Below are positions 50,498 through 58,730 of a DNA stretch of 64,000 nucleotides, piece by piece; position 1 is the first letter of the stretch, and each line of letters begins with the position of its first letter. The notes under the pieces are model-generated. The model ran no database searches. It saw only the letters and a program-made list of their open reading frames with translations, and had not been told where the DNA came from. The stretch is from JAFKKS01 sp050187875 (lineage in GTDB: Bacteria > Pseudomonadota > Alphaproteobacteria > Rhizobiales > Xanthobacteraceae), in the NCBI GenBank assembly GCA_050187875.1, contig JBFWXB010000022.1, positions 1-64,000 of the forward strand, given 5' to 3'. The position numbers and the translations under genes are program-made.

Positions 50498-51275
50498 AGT
50501 TCGGCGCGCGAACGCTGCGGCGGAACGCGTATCAAAATTGTTTGGCGCGCTGACGAGGCGCGCCGGACACGCCCATGCGCGCCGTGCCTTAGAGCGCGCG
50601 TGCGGCACGGATCAACCGTCAAAATTGCCGGTTGCGAAGTGGCAACGTGCCGCTCTCGCGCTACGAATCGAATTGCAAGCGGTGACGGTCGCCGATCGCG
50701 CCCTCGCGATCGTGCGTTCGCGTTTAGTGGACGACGCCGACGATGCCGTGACGGCAAAGGCGCGGCGCGTGGTCGGGGTGCATCTCGCCGAGTACGCCGA
50801 CGCCGCGATCACATCAGCGATCGAGCGGCACGATCGGGCGGCGCAAGCTTTGGAGGCGAACCGGCGCGAGGACGAGGAAGCGGCTTCGCGCGAAGCAGCG
50901 AACAACTTCCGCGCGAACTCCGAAGGGCTGTCAATCGTCGACGAGGGCGTGACGCTTCCTTGGCTTGTCGTGTGGCGCGCGCGGAGCCTCTTCGACGAAG
51001 CGCACGAGCCCGCGAACCATATCAAGGTCGACGATCCAGCACCCGACGCGCGGATCGCGTTCGATATTGGAAACGAGATCGGCACGGCGCGTGTCGAGGG
51101 CGACTCCGTTCGATTCGTCTTTTCCGATGGGCCGGAGTTCACGGTTCCGCGCGACACACTCGGCGCGGGTTTCGAGATCGCGGCGGCGCGCCAATGGTTC
51201 GACTACGGCTGGCGCGACGATCCGGTCGATGCGCACCGCTACGGCGACGGCGCCGGATGCTTTGTGACGAGGTGA
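50481..51275 (+). CDS. Unrecognised element protein, 264 residues
   Basis: ATG 50481 lies within the end of the preceding gene, so translation is coupled. The N-terminal two thirds are helical and Arg/Ala-rich (VRRANAAAERVSKLFGALTRRAGHAHARRALERACG; ERHDRAAQALEANRREDEEAASREAANNF). The C-terminal third is beta-type (HIKVDDPAPDARIAFDIGNEIGTARVEGDSVRFVFSDGPEFTVPRDTLG) and ends DYGWRDDPVDAHRYGDGAGCFVTR. No family recognised; the beta part could be an OB or SH3-like fold. Confidence 0.6.
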   Translation: MARAREVRRANAAAERVSKLFGALTRRAGHAHARRALERACGTDQPSKLPVAKWQRAALALRIELQAVTVADRALAIVRSRLVDDADDAVTAKARRVVGVHLAEYADAAITSAIERHDRAAQALEANRREDEEAASREAANNFRANSEGLSIVDEGVTLPWLVVWRARSLFDEAHEPANHIKVDDPAPDARIAFDIGNEIGTARVEGDSVRFVFSDGPEFTVPRDTLGAGFEIAAARQWFDYGWRDDPVDAHRYGDGAGCFVTR

Positions 51276-51279
51276 CACC

Positions 51280-51561
51280 ATGTCTTCCGCAATCATCCCC
51301 GCTTTGCCGGGCTTCTCAATGATCGGATTCGACGAGCACGGCGCAATCGAACGCGTGCCGATCGTCGCATGGGACATTGCCGATCACGGTGTCGGTCAAT
51401 TGACGCCGATCCCGATCGCGCTTCGCCATACCGACATCATCGGCTTCGCGTTGCCCGTCCTCGCGCCGGACGGGACCGTTTCCGAATGCGACGGTGAACG
51501 TCGGACGTGGCGTAGCGTCTCCGCCTTCTCGCGCTCCGCGCGCGCGATCCGCCGGAAGTGA
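51280..51561 (+). CDS. Unrecognised element protein, 93 residues
   Basis: ATG 51280 lies 4 bp after the previous stop and follows GAGGTGACACC. MSSAIIPALPGFSMIGFDEHGAIERVPIVAWDIADHG, then IPIALRHTDIIGFALPVLAPDGTV suggests a compact beta-rich fold; the tail is basic (SAFSRSARAIRRK). No family recognised. Probably the last gene of the run 49841-51561. Confidence 0.6.
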   Translation: MSSAIIPALPGFSMIGFDEHGAIERVPIVAWDIADHGVGQLTPIPIALRHTDIIGFALPVLAPDGTVSECDGERRTWRSVSAFSRSARAIRRK

Positions 51562-51633
51562 CGAGCCGACAGTCAAACAAAAGCCCGCCGCCGCGTGGGA
51601 GCGGCGACGGGCAGGAATGTGAGGCTGTCTTGC

Positions 51634-52248
51634 ATGAGTACCGAATCACGACGACACGACGCAACCAACAAAGAGGAGACGTGGATCGACACGCCGCCCT
51701 CCTCTCCGCATGACATGACGAAGGCCGCGATCGCGGAGGCGCTCGGCGTCTCCCTGCCGATGCTCTATGTCATCTATAAGGATGGCACGGCGAGCCGGGA
51801 GCGGGCGCAAAAGCTCGCCGACATCCACGGCAAGCCGATCGAAAGATTTCTACGCCAAGGTCGCACGCGCGGCCGTCCGCGGGCGGCATTGCCCTTCCCG
51901 TTCGAAGACTTTTGCAAGGAGGCGGCGGACCTGTCCGAGTTCGAGGCGGCGCCGCCCGATCCGCTCGTCGCCGGGCTGTACTCCCGCTTTCGTTATGCCA
52001 AGCCGCGCGAGATCGAAGGCGTTGCCGCTCTCGTCGCATGGCTGCGGGAGGTTGACAATAAGGTTCAGATTCGAGACGTGCAGACGGTGTGGCGGGCGTT
52101 CCAAGCTTGGCGAATTGAGAAAGCGGCAACCGCGTTGACGGACATCATCGCAAACGGCGACGCCCTGTCAGATGACGCCATGCGTTCGATGCTGAATCTT
52201 GTCGGACGCCTGGAGCGCGACGACGAATGGGATCGCGCGCGATTTTAA
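51634..52248 (+). CDS. HTH (Cro/CI-like) regulator
   Basis: A 204-residue protein. ATG 51634 has GAGG upstream. Residues about 28-70 (MTKAAIAEALGVSLPMLYVIYKDGTASRERAQKLADIHGKPI) form a Cro/CI-type HTH with a following RGRPRA hook. The C-terminal part (YAKPREIEGVAALVAWLREVDNKVQIRDVQTVWRAFQAWRIEKAA) is helical and unassigned. It precedes the AT-rich region with inverted repeats, a natural operator zone, and is the best candidate for the element's control protein. Confidence 0.72.
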   Translation: MSTESRRHDATNKEETWIDTPPSSPHDMTKAAIAEALGVSLPMLYVIYKDGTASRERAQKLADIHGKPIERFLRQGRTRGRPRAALPFPFEDFCKEAADLSEFEAAPPDPLVAGLYSRFRYAKPREIEGVAALVAWLREVDNKVQIRDVQTVWRAFQAWRIEKAATALTDIIANGDALSDDAMRSMLNLVGRLERDDEWDRARF

Positions 52249-52840
52249 AATCGCGCGCGCTCTACGCGCGGGCGTCTACCAATTACCGCAGCAAATGATT
52301 AGAAGGTCGCGCGCAACGTCGGCGTCGCGGACTTCTACCTATTTTGCTGTCTAATAATTAGAAGCTTTGTGCGCTGTCGCACGTGTCATCGTCGATGCCG
52401 GAAGAGGAGCGCGCTTACAGGCACGTGCGAAAAAGCCTTATAAACCGGGAAAAACGCTGTAAGCAGTAAGAGCCTCAGATTCTATATTAAGAAAGGTCTC
52501 AATATCTAATATATAATAAAGGGAAATTATATATTAGACATTCCGACCTTTTAACGAAACGAATTCGGACCGCTTACAGCTTACACCGGCAACTGGAACT
52601 CTCGCGGCGCGCATCACACATGCGCCAAATAGCGCAATAGTTTCAATAGGTTGGACGTTTATTAGGCGCTTAGGAAAAAGAATTTTTCGACGCGATCGCC
52701 TTCTCATTAATCTTCTAAGTACCTGATATTGCTACATAATTCACGGGTCCTTCCGTGAGAAGAACCCTATGCGGGCAGGCGGCGAGCGCGGGCCGCAAAT
52801 TTGAATCGACGCGCGACATTTGAAAAACTCCGGGAGCGTA
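52249..52840. promoter_or_regulatory. AT-rich non-coding region with inverted repeats (control or replication region?)
   Basis: About 600 bp without a gene in an otherwise tightly packed element. It holds a perfect 13-bp inverted repeat (TCTAATATATAAT 52505-52517, spacer AAAGGGAA, ATTATATATTAGA 52526-52538), three copies of GCTTACAG in both orientations (52413-52420, 52457-52464 inverted, 52572-52579), and two TAATxATTAGAAG-like units (about 52292-52306 and 52351-52365). Local GC is far below the surroundings. Such features suit an operator cluster or a replication origin. Confidence 0.6.
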
Positions 52841-52841
52841 A

Positions 52842-52937
52842 GTCGTCACAAACTTCCCGATCGCGATTTGGGCGAAGTGGAACGCGTCCGGCAAGCGCGG
52901 ATTGATGAGAGAACCTGTCACCGATGGTGACAGGTTC
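52842..52937 (+). pseudogene. 3'-end remnant of an IWAKWN-type gene
   Basis: After an in-frame TAA at 52839-52841 the frame reads VVTNFPIAIWAKWNASGKRG. The 23 bases at 52863-52885 (GCGATTTGGGCGAAGTGGAACGC) are identical to part of the gene at 50192-50497, where they encode AIWAKWNA. The rest of that gene is not present here. This looks like a leftover of a duplicated or recombined gene. Confidence 0.5.
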
Positions 52938-53091
52938 GAGCCGTTCAAGGCGCGGTTACGCGGCGCGCAATTTCTGTCCCCAAAGGGGACGGAAATTCGT
53001 CGCATCTTGCGACGAATTTCGGCCCATCAATCCCGTTCGTTGGCTGAAGTGGCTCGGTTAAAAATCTACACCTTCCTCGTCAAGGAAGGTG
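52911..53091 (+). promoter_or_regulatory. Leader with four hairpins, the last covering a ribosome-binding site
   Basis: Stem A 52911-52922/52926-52937 (12 bp perfect, 3-base loop). Stem B 52969-52981/52985-52997 (13 bp, one G-T). Stem C 52992-53004/53008-53020 (13 bp perfect). B and C share GAAATT at 52992-52997, so they compete. Stem D 53069-53076/53084-53091 (CACCTTCC/GGAAGGTG) contains the Shine-Dalgarno of the gene starting at 53096. Together they look like an RNA switch controlling the downstream pair. Confidence 0.65.
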
Positions 53092-53095
53092 ATCC

Positions 53096-53308
53096 ATGGG
53101 ACGGAAAGCTAGAAACTCGGATGCAGTGCATGTCACGTTTGTCGTGCCGAAGTTCGTCGCGGAAGCTGTCGCCGACTTCGCCAAGGATGAAGGGTGCAAC
53201 CGCGCGGAGGGCTTCCGGCGCCTCGTCGTGAAAGGTTGGCTCGGACTGCCTCGAAAGGATTCGAGAGAAACCCTGGCGCGCGCATTCCGCGAGGCTTTGC
53301 GACCGTGA
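53096..53308 (+). CDS. Ribbon-helix-helix-like small protein 1
   Basis: A 70-residue protein from ATG 53096 with AAGGAAGG upstream (inside hairpin D). NSDAVHVTFVVPKFVAEAVADFAKDEGCNRAEGFRRLVVKGWLG has the strand-helix-helix pattern of Arc/CopG regulators: a beta strand VTFVVP then helices. The stop overlaps the GTG of the terminase-small-subunit-like gene. It may regulate its own leader. Confidence 0.65.
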   Translation: MGRKARNSDAVHVTFVVPKFVAEAVADFAKDEGCNRAEGFRRLVVKGWLGLPRKDSRETLARAFREALRP

Positions 53309-54111
53309 GCGGCAAGCTACTATCCCAACGGGAAGCGGCCCGCGCGCTCGGTATCTCGCGTTCGAAGCTTGCGCGCATGATCTCGGACGGCCTCCCCGTT
53401 GCGATCAAGGACGACAAGCTCGCGATCAACCTCGCCGCCGCGCGACGATGGATTGAAAAGAACGAGTCCGCCGGAACGAAGCGAGCGCCCGTCCTTCATC
53501 CTGCCGATCCTCGCTATCGTGAGCGTACCGCTGCCGCCGCGATCCAAGCGATTGAAGCCGACCTCGAAGCGCATCGCGCGTTTTCCATCGACTACTGTAG
53601 CCTTCGATGGAAAACGGAACTGATTGAGCTTCGTAGCGCGCTCTTAAACATCCCGTCCCGCGTCTCCGGTGCCGACACCGTAGACGATGCGGAGCGCGCG
53701 TTGACGGCACTCGTCGACGAAGCATTTTCCGAACTGAAGATCGACGATCCGACGACATGGCCTGCCGCCGTTGATGCGAACGGCGGCTGGAGCGATGACG
53801 ACAACGAATTCGAAACGCCCGACACTTTGCCGATTCTGGTGAGCGGCGATCCACGCTACAGCTTCGCTCGCGCAAAGGCGGTGAAGGCCGAAGGTCGGTT
53901 TGAAGCATTGCGTGCGACCGTTGTCGACCGCGCGTTCGCGTTAAAGTGCGCGCGCAGACAATGCCGAATCGTGCGCGATATTTTTCGATGCGTTCCTTTC
54001 GACGCCGTGTTGAAGCTTGAGGGCGACGGCCCGTTCGACGCCGCCGCCGTGAGTGACGCCGCAAGGGCCGCGATTTACGGAGGGCTCGAAGCAGCGTCGT
54101 CCCGCGATTGA
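53305..54111 (+). CDS. Terminase small subunit (Nu1)-like protein
   Basis: A 268-residue protein from GTG 53305, coupled to the preceding gene (GTGA). The N-terminal HTH LLSQREAARALGISRSKLARMISDGLPV is of the Nu1/MerR type. The middle ELIELRSALLNIPSRVSGADTVDDAERALTALVDEAFSEL resembles the C-terminal dimerisation part of Nu1-type small terminase subunits. The C-terminal third is not recognised. A small terminase without a large one would be able to redirect a helper phage's packaging motor. The family call is tentative. Confidence 0.55.
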   Translation: MSGKLLSQREAARALGISRSKLARMISDGLPVAIKDDKLAINLAAARRWIEKNESAGTKRAPVLHPADPRYRERTAAAAIQAIEADLEAHRAFSIDYCSLRWKTELIELRSALLNIPSRVSGADTVDDAERALTALVDEAFSELKIDDPTTWPAAVDANGGWSDDDNEFETPDTLPILVSGDPRYSFARAKAVKAEGRFEALRATVVDRAFALKCARRQCRIVRDIFRCVPFDAVLKLEGDGPFDAAAVSDAARAAIYGGLEAASSRD

Positions 54112-54156
54112 TTCGTTGGCTGACTGCCTCCCCCTGCCCGACGCATGCTTCGCGCC

Positions 54157-54348
54157 ATGTCGAAGAAAATCGAACGCCCGCCGCGCCGCGTAGTGCGCCC
54201 CTCGTTGACGAAGCTTGAAGTCCGGCTCCCGTCGAACATGGTCGAAGCCGTTGATCTTGTCGCGGCGGAGATGGTGTGCCCGCGCGCCGCGGCGCTTCGT
54301 GCATTGCTCGCGCGTGGCCTCCGATCGCAATCGTCGGAGGCGCGCTGA
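54157..54348 (+). CDS. Ribbon-helix-helix-like small protein 2
   Basis: A 63-residue protein (MSKKIERPPRR) with RPSLTKLEVRLPSNMVEAVDLVAAEMVCPRAAALRALLARGL, again strand-helix-helix with conserved Pro-Ser before helix 1. ATG 54145 (MLRAMSKK) is an alternative start. The tape measure gene starts 2 bp after its stop. It is similar in plan to the product at 53096 but not closely alike in sequence. Confidence 0.6.
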   Translation: MSKKIERPPRRVVRPSLTKLEVRLPSNMVEAVDLVAAEMVCPRAAALRALLARGLRSQSSEAR

Positions 54349-54349
54349 T

Positions 54350-56545
54350 ATGGCGAAGAACATTGTCCAACGTATCGCGCTCCAAGGCGGCGACGAGATC
54401 AAGAAGCAGTTTCAGGATATCGGCAAAGCTGGCGCGGAAGCGTTCAAGCAATTGTCCGATGCGCAGGGATTGCAGTCGGGCTTGAACAAGCTCGGCGCCG
54501 GGTTGACGGCGATCCGGGATCGCGCGGCCGGACTCGGCGACGCGTTCAAAAATGTCGGCGAACGGTTCACGACGTTCGGCCAGAATGCCGCGTTGACGGG
54601 TCGGACGATCTTGCAAGTCGGCGCCTCCGTTACTGGAGCGGTCACGGCATTCTCCGGGCTTGTGATTTACGCCGCGAAAACGAGCGATGAACTTCAGAAT
54701 ACGGCCGCCTCGATCGGGCTCACGACGGAGCAATTTACGCGACTCTCCTACGCCGCTAGTGCCGCCGGGCTTTCCACGGATGAATTTACCCGCGCCATGC
54801 AAGGCATTGCGCGAACGATCGACCGCGTGGATCAGCAAAACGCACAGTTCGCCAAACGCCAGTCGGACCTTTCCCGCGACTTTGCGCTTGGACGCATCAA
54901 CGTGGAGCAATATACGCAACGGCTCCAGGACATGCAGTTCGAGCAAGGCCGGACGACGACGGTGTTCGATCGGCTTGGCGTATCCATCGCGCGGAATGCG
55001 GACGGAACCGGCAACCTCGAAGCGACGTTGAATCGCACAAGCGATGCGTTCAAGGCATTGCCGGAAAGCGCCAACAAAACCGCACTGGCGTTTGAGCTTA
55101 CGGGCTCACGCACGGCGAAGACGGCGAACTTTCTGAACCTCGGCGCCGCCAGCATCGCGCGACTCGGTGAAGAATCGAAACGCGTGGCGCCGGAACTGTC
55201 GAAGCTCGGCCAGCAAGCAATGGCGCGCCTTAACGCCGCCACCGAAACTTTAGGCAAGGCGGCAGGCTCGGCGTCGAAAGCCTTCCTCGCACTCTTTGCA
55301 CCGGGCATTACGTCCGTCGTGAACGCGATCACGGATGCGATCGTGCGCAATCGCGACGCGCTGATTCAGTTTGGCGGTTTCATCGCCGACAAGGTGAAAC
55401 CCATCATTGCCGACATAATCGCGCTTCTCGAAGGCCGCGATCAGGACGTGCAGAACGATTGGATTATCAAGGCGCGCGATGGGATTATCGACTTCGCGAA
55501 CGCGGTTCAAAGTGCGTTCACGAACATCATCGTTCCAGCGTTTCAAGCGTTCATGGCCGCGTTGCAAGTTGTCGCCGATGCGATCAACGCCGTCTTCGGC
55601 ACGAGCCTAACCGGCGGCCAACTCGGTATCGTGCTCGTCGTCACAAAACTCATTGGCGCGTTCGGATTGCTCGGCTCCGCCATTCAGGCGGTTGGCTCCC
55701 TCGTCGGCGTCCTCATTGCAGCCTTCGGCGGCTTGCCGGTCGCGCTTGCGGCGATCGGTGTCGTGGTCGGAGCCCTCGTCGTGCAGGCGCTCGGCGGCGC
55801 CGAAGGGATCAAGAACGGCTTCGCAGCGGCGTGGCAGTTCATCACGGACACGGCGGATCAAATGGGCCGCGGCGTGCTCGTGATCGTCAACGCAATCGGA
55901 ACCGGGTTGAAGGCTCTTGCGGACGGAATTCTCGGATGGTTCGGAACGTCGATTGACGGCGTGAAGTCGTTCTTCGTCGATCTCGGATCGACCATCAAAG
56001 GATGGGCGGACGCGGCCTACGCGTACATCAAGCCGATCGTGGACCTTATCGCCTCGATCTCGGCGAAGATCGGTAGTGCCTTCGGCGGAGGCGGATCGTC
56101 GACGCCGGGATTCGCGAGCGGCGGACTCGTGCGCGGGCCGGGCTCCGGCACGTCCGATTCTATCGTGGCGCGCATTTCGAACCGTGAGTTCATCGAGCCG
56201 GAACGGATCGTCTCGCGCTACGGCGCCGATCTCTTCGAGGCGTTCCGTCGCGGAAAGATTGCCGTGAGTGCGGCGCGCTCGTTGCTAAGCGGGCGGAGCT
56301 TTAGCACGGGCGGGCTTGTCTCCGCGCTGTCAAACTTCGGCATGCCGCGTTACGCCGATGGCGGCCTTGTCGCTACCGCTGGCGCGGATACCGGAAGCGG
56401 GCGGCCGATCTACTTGCAAATTCCCGGCGCACAACCGATCGGCCCGATGCATGCGGGCGGCGACGTTGTGGATCAACTGACACGGAGCGCGACGGCGGCA
56501 AAGATTCGGTCCGGCGGGCGTAAGCCTTCATGGTACGGGGGCTGA
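54350..56545 (+). CDS. Phage tail tape measure protein
   Basis: A 731-residue protein; ATG 54350 has GGAGG ten bases before it. Features: coiled-coil N-terminus (ALQGGDEIKKQFQDIGKAGAEAFKQLSDAQG), the SxxTAxSIGLTTEQFTRLSYAASAAGLSTDEFTRAMQGIARTID phage TMP core, a hydrophobic stretch of about 60 residues (VLVVTKLIGAFGLLGSAIQAVGSLVGVLIAAFGGLPVALAAIGVVVG), and the Gly-rich C-terminus FASGGLVRGPGSGTSDSIVARISNREFI. In siphophages this protein sets tail length and assists DNA entry. No tail-tube, chaperone or baseplate genes surround it. Confidence 0.88.
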   Translation: MAKNIVQRIALQGGDEIKKQFQDIGKAGAEAFKQLSDAQGLQSGLNKLGAGLTAIRDRAAGLGDAFKNVGERFTTFGQNAALTGRTILQVGASVTGAVTAFSGLVIYAAKTSDELQNTAASIGLTTEQFTRLSYAASAAGLSTDEFTRAMQGIARTIDRVDQQNAQFAKRQSDLSRDFALGRINVEQYTQRLQDMQFEQGRTTTVFDRLGVSIARNADGTGNLEATLNRTSDAFKALPESANKTALAFELTGSRTAKTANFLNLGAASIARLGEESKRVAPELSKLGQQAMARLNAATETLGKAAGSASKAFLALFAPGITSVVNAITDAIVRNRDALIQFGGFIADKVKPIIADIIALLEGRDQDVQNDWIIKARDGIIDFANAVQSAFTNIIVPAFQAFMAALQVVADAINAVFGTSLTGGQLGIVLVVTKLIGAFGLLGSAIQAVGSLVGVLIAAFGGLPVALAAIGVVVGALVVQALGGAEGIKNGFAAAWQFITDTADQMGRGVLVIVNAIGTGLKALADGILGWFGTSIDGVKSFFVDLGSTIKGWADAAYAYIKPIVDLIASISAKIGSAFGGGGSSTPGFASGGLVRGPGSGTSDSIVARISNREFIEPERIVSRYGADLFEAFRRGKIAVSAARSLLSGRSFSTGGLVSALSNFGMPRYADGGLVATAGADTGSGRPIYLQIPGAQPIGPMHAGGDVVDQLTRSATAAKIRSGGRKPSWYGG

Positions 56546-56546
56546 T

Positions 56547-56915
56547 ATGTCCGATCGTCCTTTGACGGCCGATAAATGTCACGCCATCACGCAGTTGCTC
56601 TATACCGCGCTAAGCGTCGGCGCGAACGCGTTGGCGCTCGTCGATCAGCGCGAGCCCGGCGGCGTTATCGAGAAGATGATTGCGCCGTATGATCGTGTGA
56701 CCGCTCTTTTCCCATGGGCGGAATCTCCGCTCGGTTTCGGCGCGGTCCCCGTCAAAGGTTACGGGCCGATCCCCGACGATAAGACGACGCTGCGATGCAA
56801 CGTCCTCCCGATGCCCGATCTTCGCTCGGCCTTGGCTCTTCAGGACAAGTTCGGCGATCCGAACTGGAGCGCCGATCTCCGCGAAACGCTGAACGCGGCT
56901 CCACTTCGACATTAG
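56547..56915 (+). CDS. Unrecognised protein between tape measure and fibre genes, 122 residues
   Basis: ATG 56547 is 1 bp after the tape measure stop and follows a GGGGGC-rich stretch. MSDRPLTADKCHAITQLLYTALSVGANALALVDQ, IEKMIAPYDRVTALFPW, VKGYGPIPDDKTTLRCNVLPMPDLRSALALQDKFGDPNW. No motif recognised. The position between two tail genes suggests a structural or assembly role. Confidence 0.6.
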   Translation: MSDRPLTADKCHAITQLLYTALSVGANALALVDQREPGGVIEKMIAPYDRVTALFPWAESPLGFGAVPVKGYGPIPDDKTTLRCNVLPMPDLRSALALQDKFGDPNWSADLRETLNAAPLRH

Positions 56916-56928
56916 GCAAGGTAACGCC

Positions 56929-58578
56929 ATGACAAGCTATGCGAATCTCGGCGGCTCCGGCGATCGCTCCGCCCTTATCACTGTCACGGCCGCGTCGGGA
57001 TTATTCTCCGGCGACGTTGCGCAAATCGTCGATGGCGCTTGGCCGGGAACGCTCGAATGGGTTTCAGGCCAGACGGCCGGATGGATTCAATTCGACTTCG
57101 GCGCGCCGAAGATTATCGACGAGTTCATGTTGTGGCAGAAGGGCGCCGTGTCGCATGGCACTTGGCACCTTGAAGGCTCCGACGACGCGTCGACGTGGAC
57201 TCAAATCGGAGATCATTTCCTTCTCCAGGGTGCCGCGATCTTCAACGGGCCGGGCAGTCGCGGAGGACGCGGCTATCCTCTCCCGAACTCCACGGCGTAT
57301 CGGTATTACCGGCTCGTGCAGGAAAGCGGCGTAACGCAGGATTACACGCTGGAGGAGATCGACTTCAAGATCGCCGACGAGGCGTCTTCTTCCGATTCAG
57401 AATCGAGCGTCACGTCCTATTCGAATCCCGGCGGCTCCGGCGATCGCCGCGACTTGATCGCGCTCGCGCTTCTCTCCGGGCAATATTACAATTCAACGAA
57501 CTTTTTGCCGCTCGCGATCATAGACGGTACAAAGACGAACAACGACAACGCGGCTTGGAGTTTCTTCGACAACTCGTCCGGCAACGGCTTGATTTTCGAC
57601 TTCGGTCCGACCGGCTACAAGCAAGTCATCGACGAGTTTACGTGGACGCAAAACAACAGCACGAATCACGGGACTTGGGCGTTCGAGGGTTCCGACGATT
57701 TAGCATCTTGGACCACGCTCGCGACTGGTTTCAACCTTGCGACGGCGAGCGTGTCCGTTCATGCGTTCACGAACTCCACGGCGTTCCGATACTACAGGCT
57801 CGCGCAGCTAACCGGCGTCGCCGACGATTCGCCGTGGATAGAGGAAATCGAGTTCAAGATCGCGCCCGGCGATCCGATCATGGAGCCGGTCAACACGTGG
57901 ATCACTGGCGATCGTCGTTCGCGGATCACTGTCACCACAACCGGCACGAAAGCCGCGGGCGGCTCCGTTGGCAACGTCGACGCGATGTTGGATGGCGACA
58001 CGACAAGCACGAGCGGCCCCTTCTCGTTCGCCTCCGGTCAATCGAGCATTCATATCGACTTCGACTTCGGCACGCCGACGATCGTCTCCGCGGCGCGCAT
58101 GCACGCGAACACGACGAGCGCCAATTCCGGCACGTGGAAATGGCAAGCGTCGGACGATGGATCGACCTTCGACGATCTAGGTCCGGCGTTCGTGATGCGC
58201 CTCAATGGCGGCTCCAGCTTCCCTCTTTTGCATTGGCCGTTTCTCGGCTTGAACCGCACCGCGTATCGCTATTACCGCCTTCAGCAAGTCAGCGGGACGA
58301 CAAGTTCGTTCGTCATCATGAAGGAGATCGAATTTTTCGAAGACGGAGAAGCCGAAGAGGAGTCGGAATCAGAACTGCCGAGTGAGCCGTCTTCCAGCGA
58401 ACCGCCATCGGAGCTTTCGTCTTCGGAGCCTCCGTCTTCCGAACCCGGCTCGTCGGCGTTATCGGAGCCCGCGTCATCTGCCGCGTCTTCAAGCGAGGCG
58501 CCGAGCGAAGCGCCTTCGGAACCGAATGTGGTCCTTCCTCCGCCGGTCCAAGTTATCGTGACCGGATTTGGCTTCTGA
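56929..58578 (+). CDS. Three-repeat discoidin-like (F5/8-type) tail fibre candidate
   Basis: A 549-residue protein with three tandem modules of about 150-160 residues. Each starts SYxNxGGSGDRxxLI or TGDRRSRITV and contains IxFDFG, a SHGTWxLEGSDDxSTW unit and an end AYRYYRLxxxxG...EEIxFKIA. This is the sugar-binding discoidin (F5/8C) layout. After module three comes a Ser/Glu/Pro tract of about 60 residues (SESELPSEPSSSEPPSE and so on) and a short end VVLPPPVQVIVTGFGF. It is placed where a siphophage tail tip or receptor-binding protein gene would be. Confidence 0.7.
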   Translation: MTSYANLGGSGDRSALITVTAASGLFSGDVAQIVDGAWPGTLEWVSGQTAGWIQFDFGAPKIIDEFMLWQKGAVSHGTWHLEGSDDASTWTQIGDHFLLQGAAIFNGPGSRGGRGYPLPNSTAYRYYRLVQESGVTQDYTLEEIDFKIADEASSSDSESSVTSYSNPGGSGDRRDLIALALLSGQYYNSTNFLPLAIIDGTKTNNDNAAWSFFDNSSGNGLIFDFGPTGYKQVIDEFTWTQNNSTNHGTWAFEGSDDLASWTTLATGFNLATASVSVHAFTNSTAFRYYRLAQLTGVADDSPWIEEIEFKIAPGDPIMEPVNTWITGDRRSRITVTTTGTKAAGGSVGNVDAMLDGDTTSTSGPFSFASGQSSIHIDFDFGTPTIVSAARMHANTTSANSGTWKWQASDDGSTFDDLGPAFVMRLNGGSSFPLLHWPFLGLNRTAYRYYRLQQVSGTTSSFVIMKEIEFFEDGEAEEESESELPSEPSSSEPPSELSSSEPPSSEPGSSALSEPASSAASSSEAPSEAPSEPNVVLPPPVQVIVTGFGF

Positions 58579-58730
58579 ATCTATTCTTGGAAATACAGTC
58601 TGCGAATCTGTATTCGCATGAAGCATTCAATAGGTTACGCTCGCCGCGCCTTAACACTATTGGCGATTGTTGCTTGGAGATACTGCCGCTGGTTGCTATG
58701 TGATCGTCACCGCAAACCTAGGAGTTTTCC

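Noticed and set aside
52902..53231. A 109-residue frame across the hairpin leader
   Set aside because: It is made largely of palindromic DNA and of another frame of the RHH gene; the RHH gene at 53096 has the better ribosome site and fold pattern.
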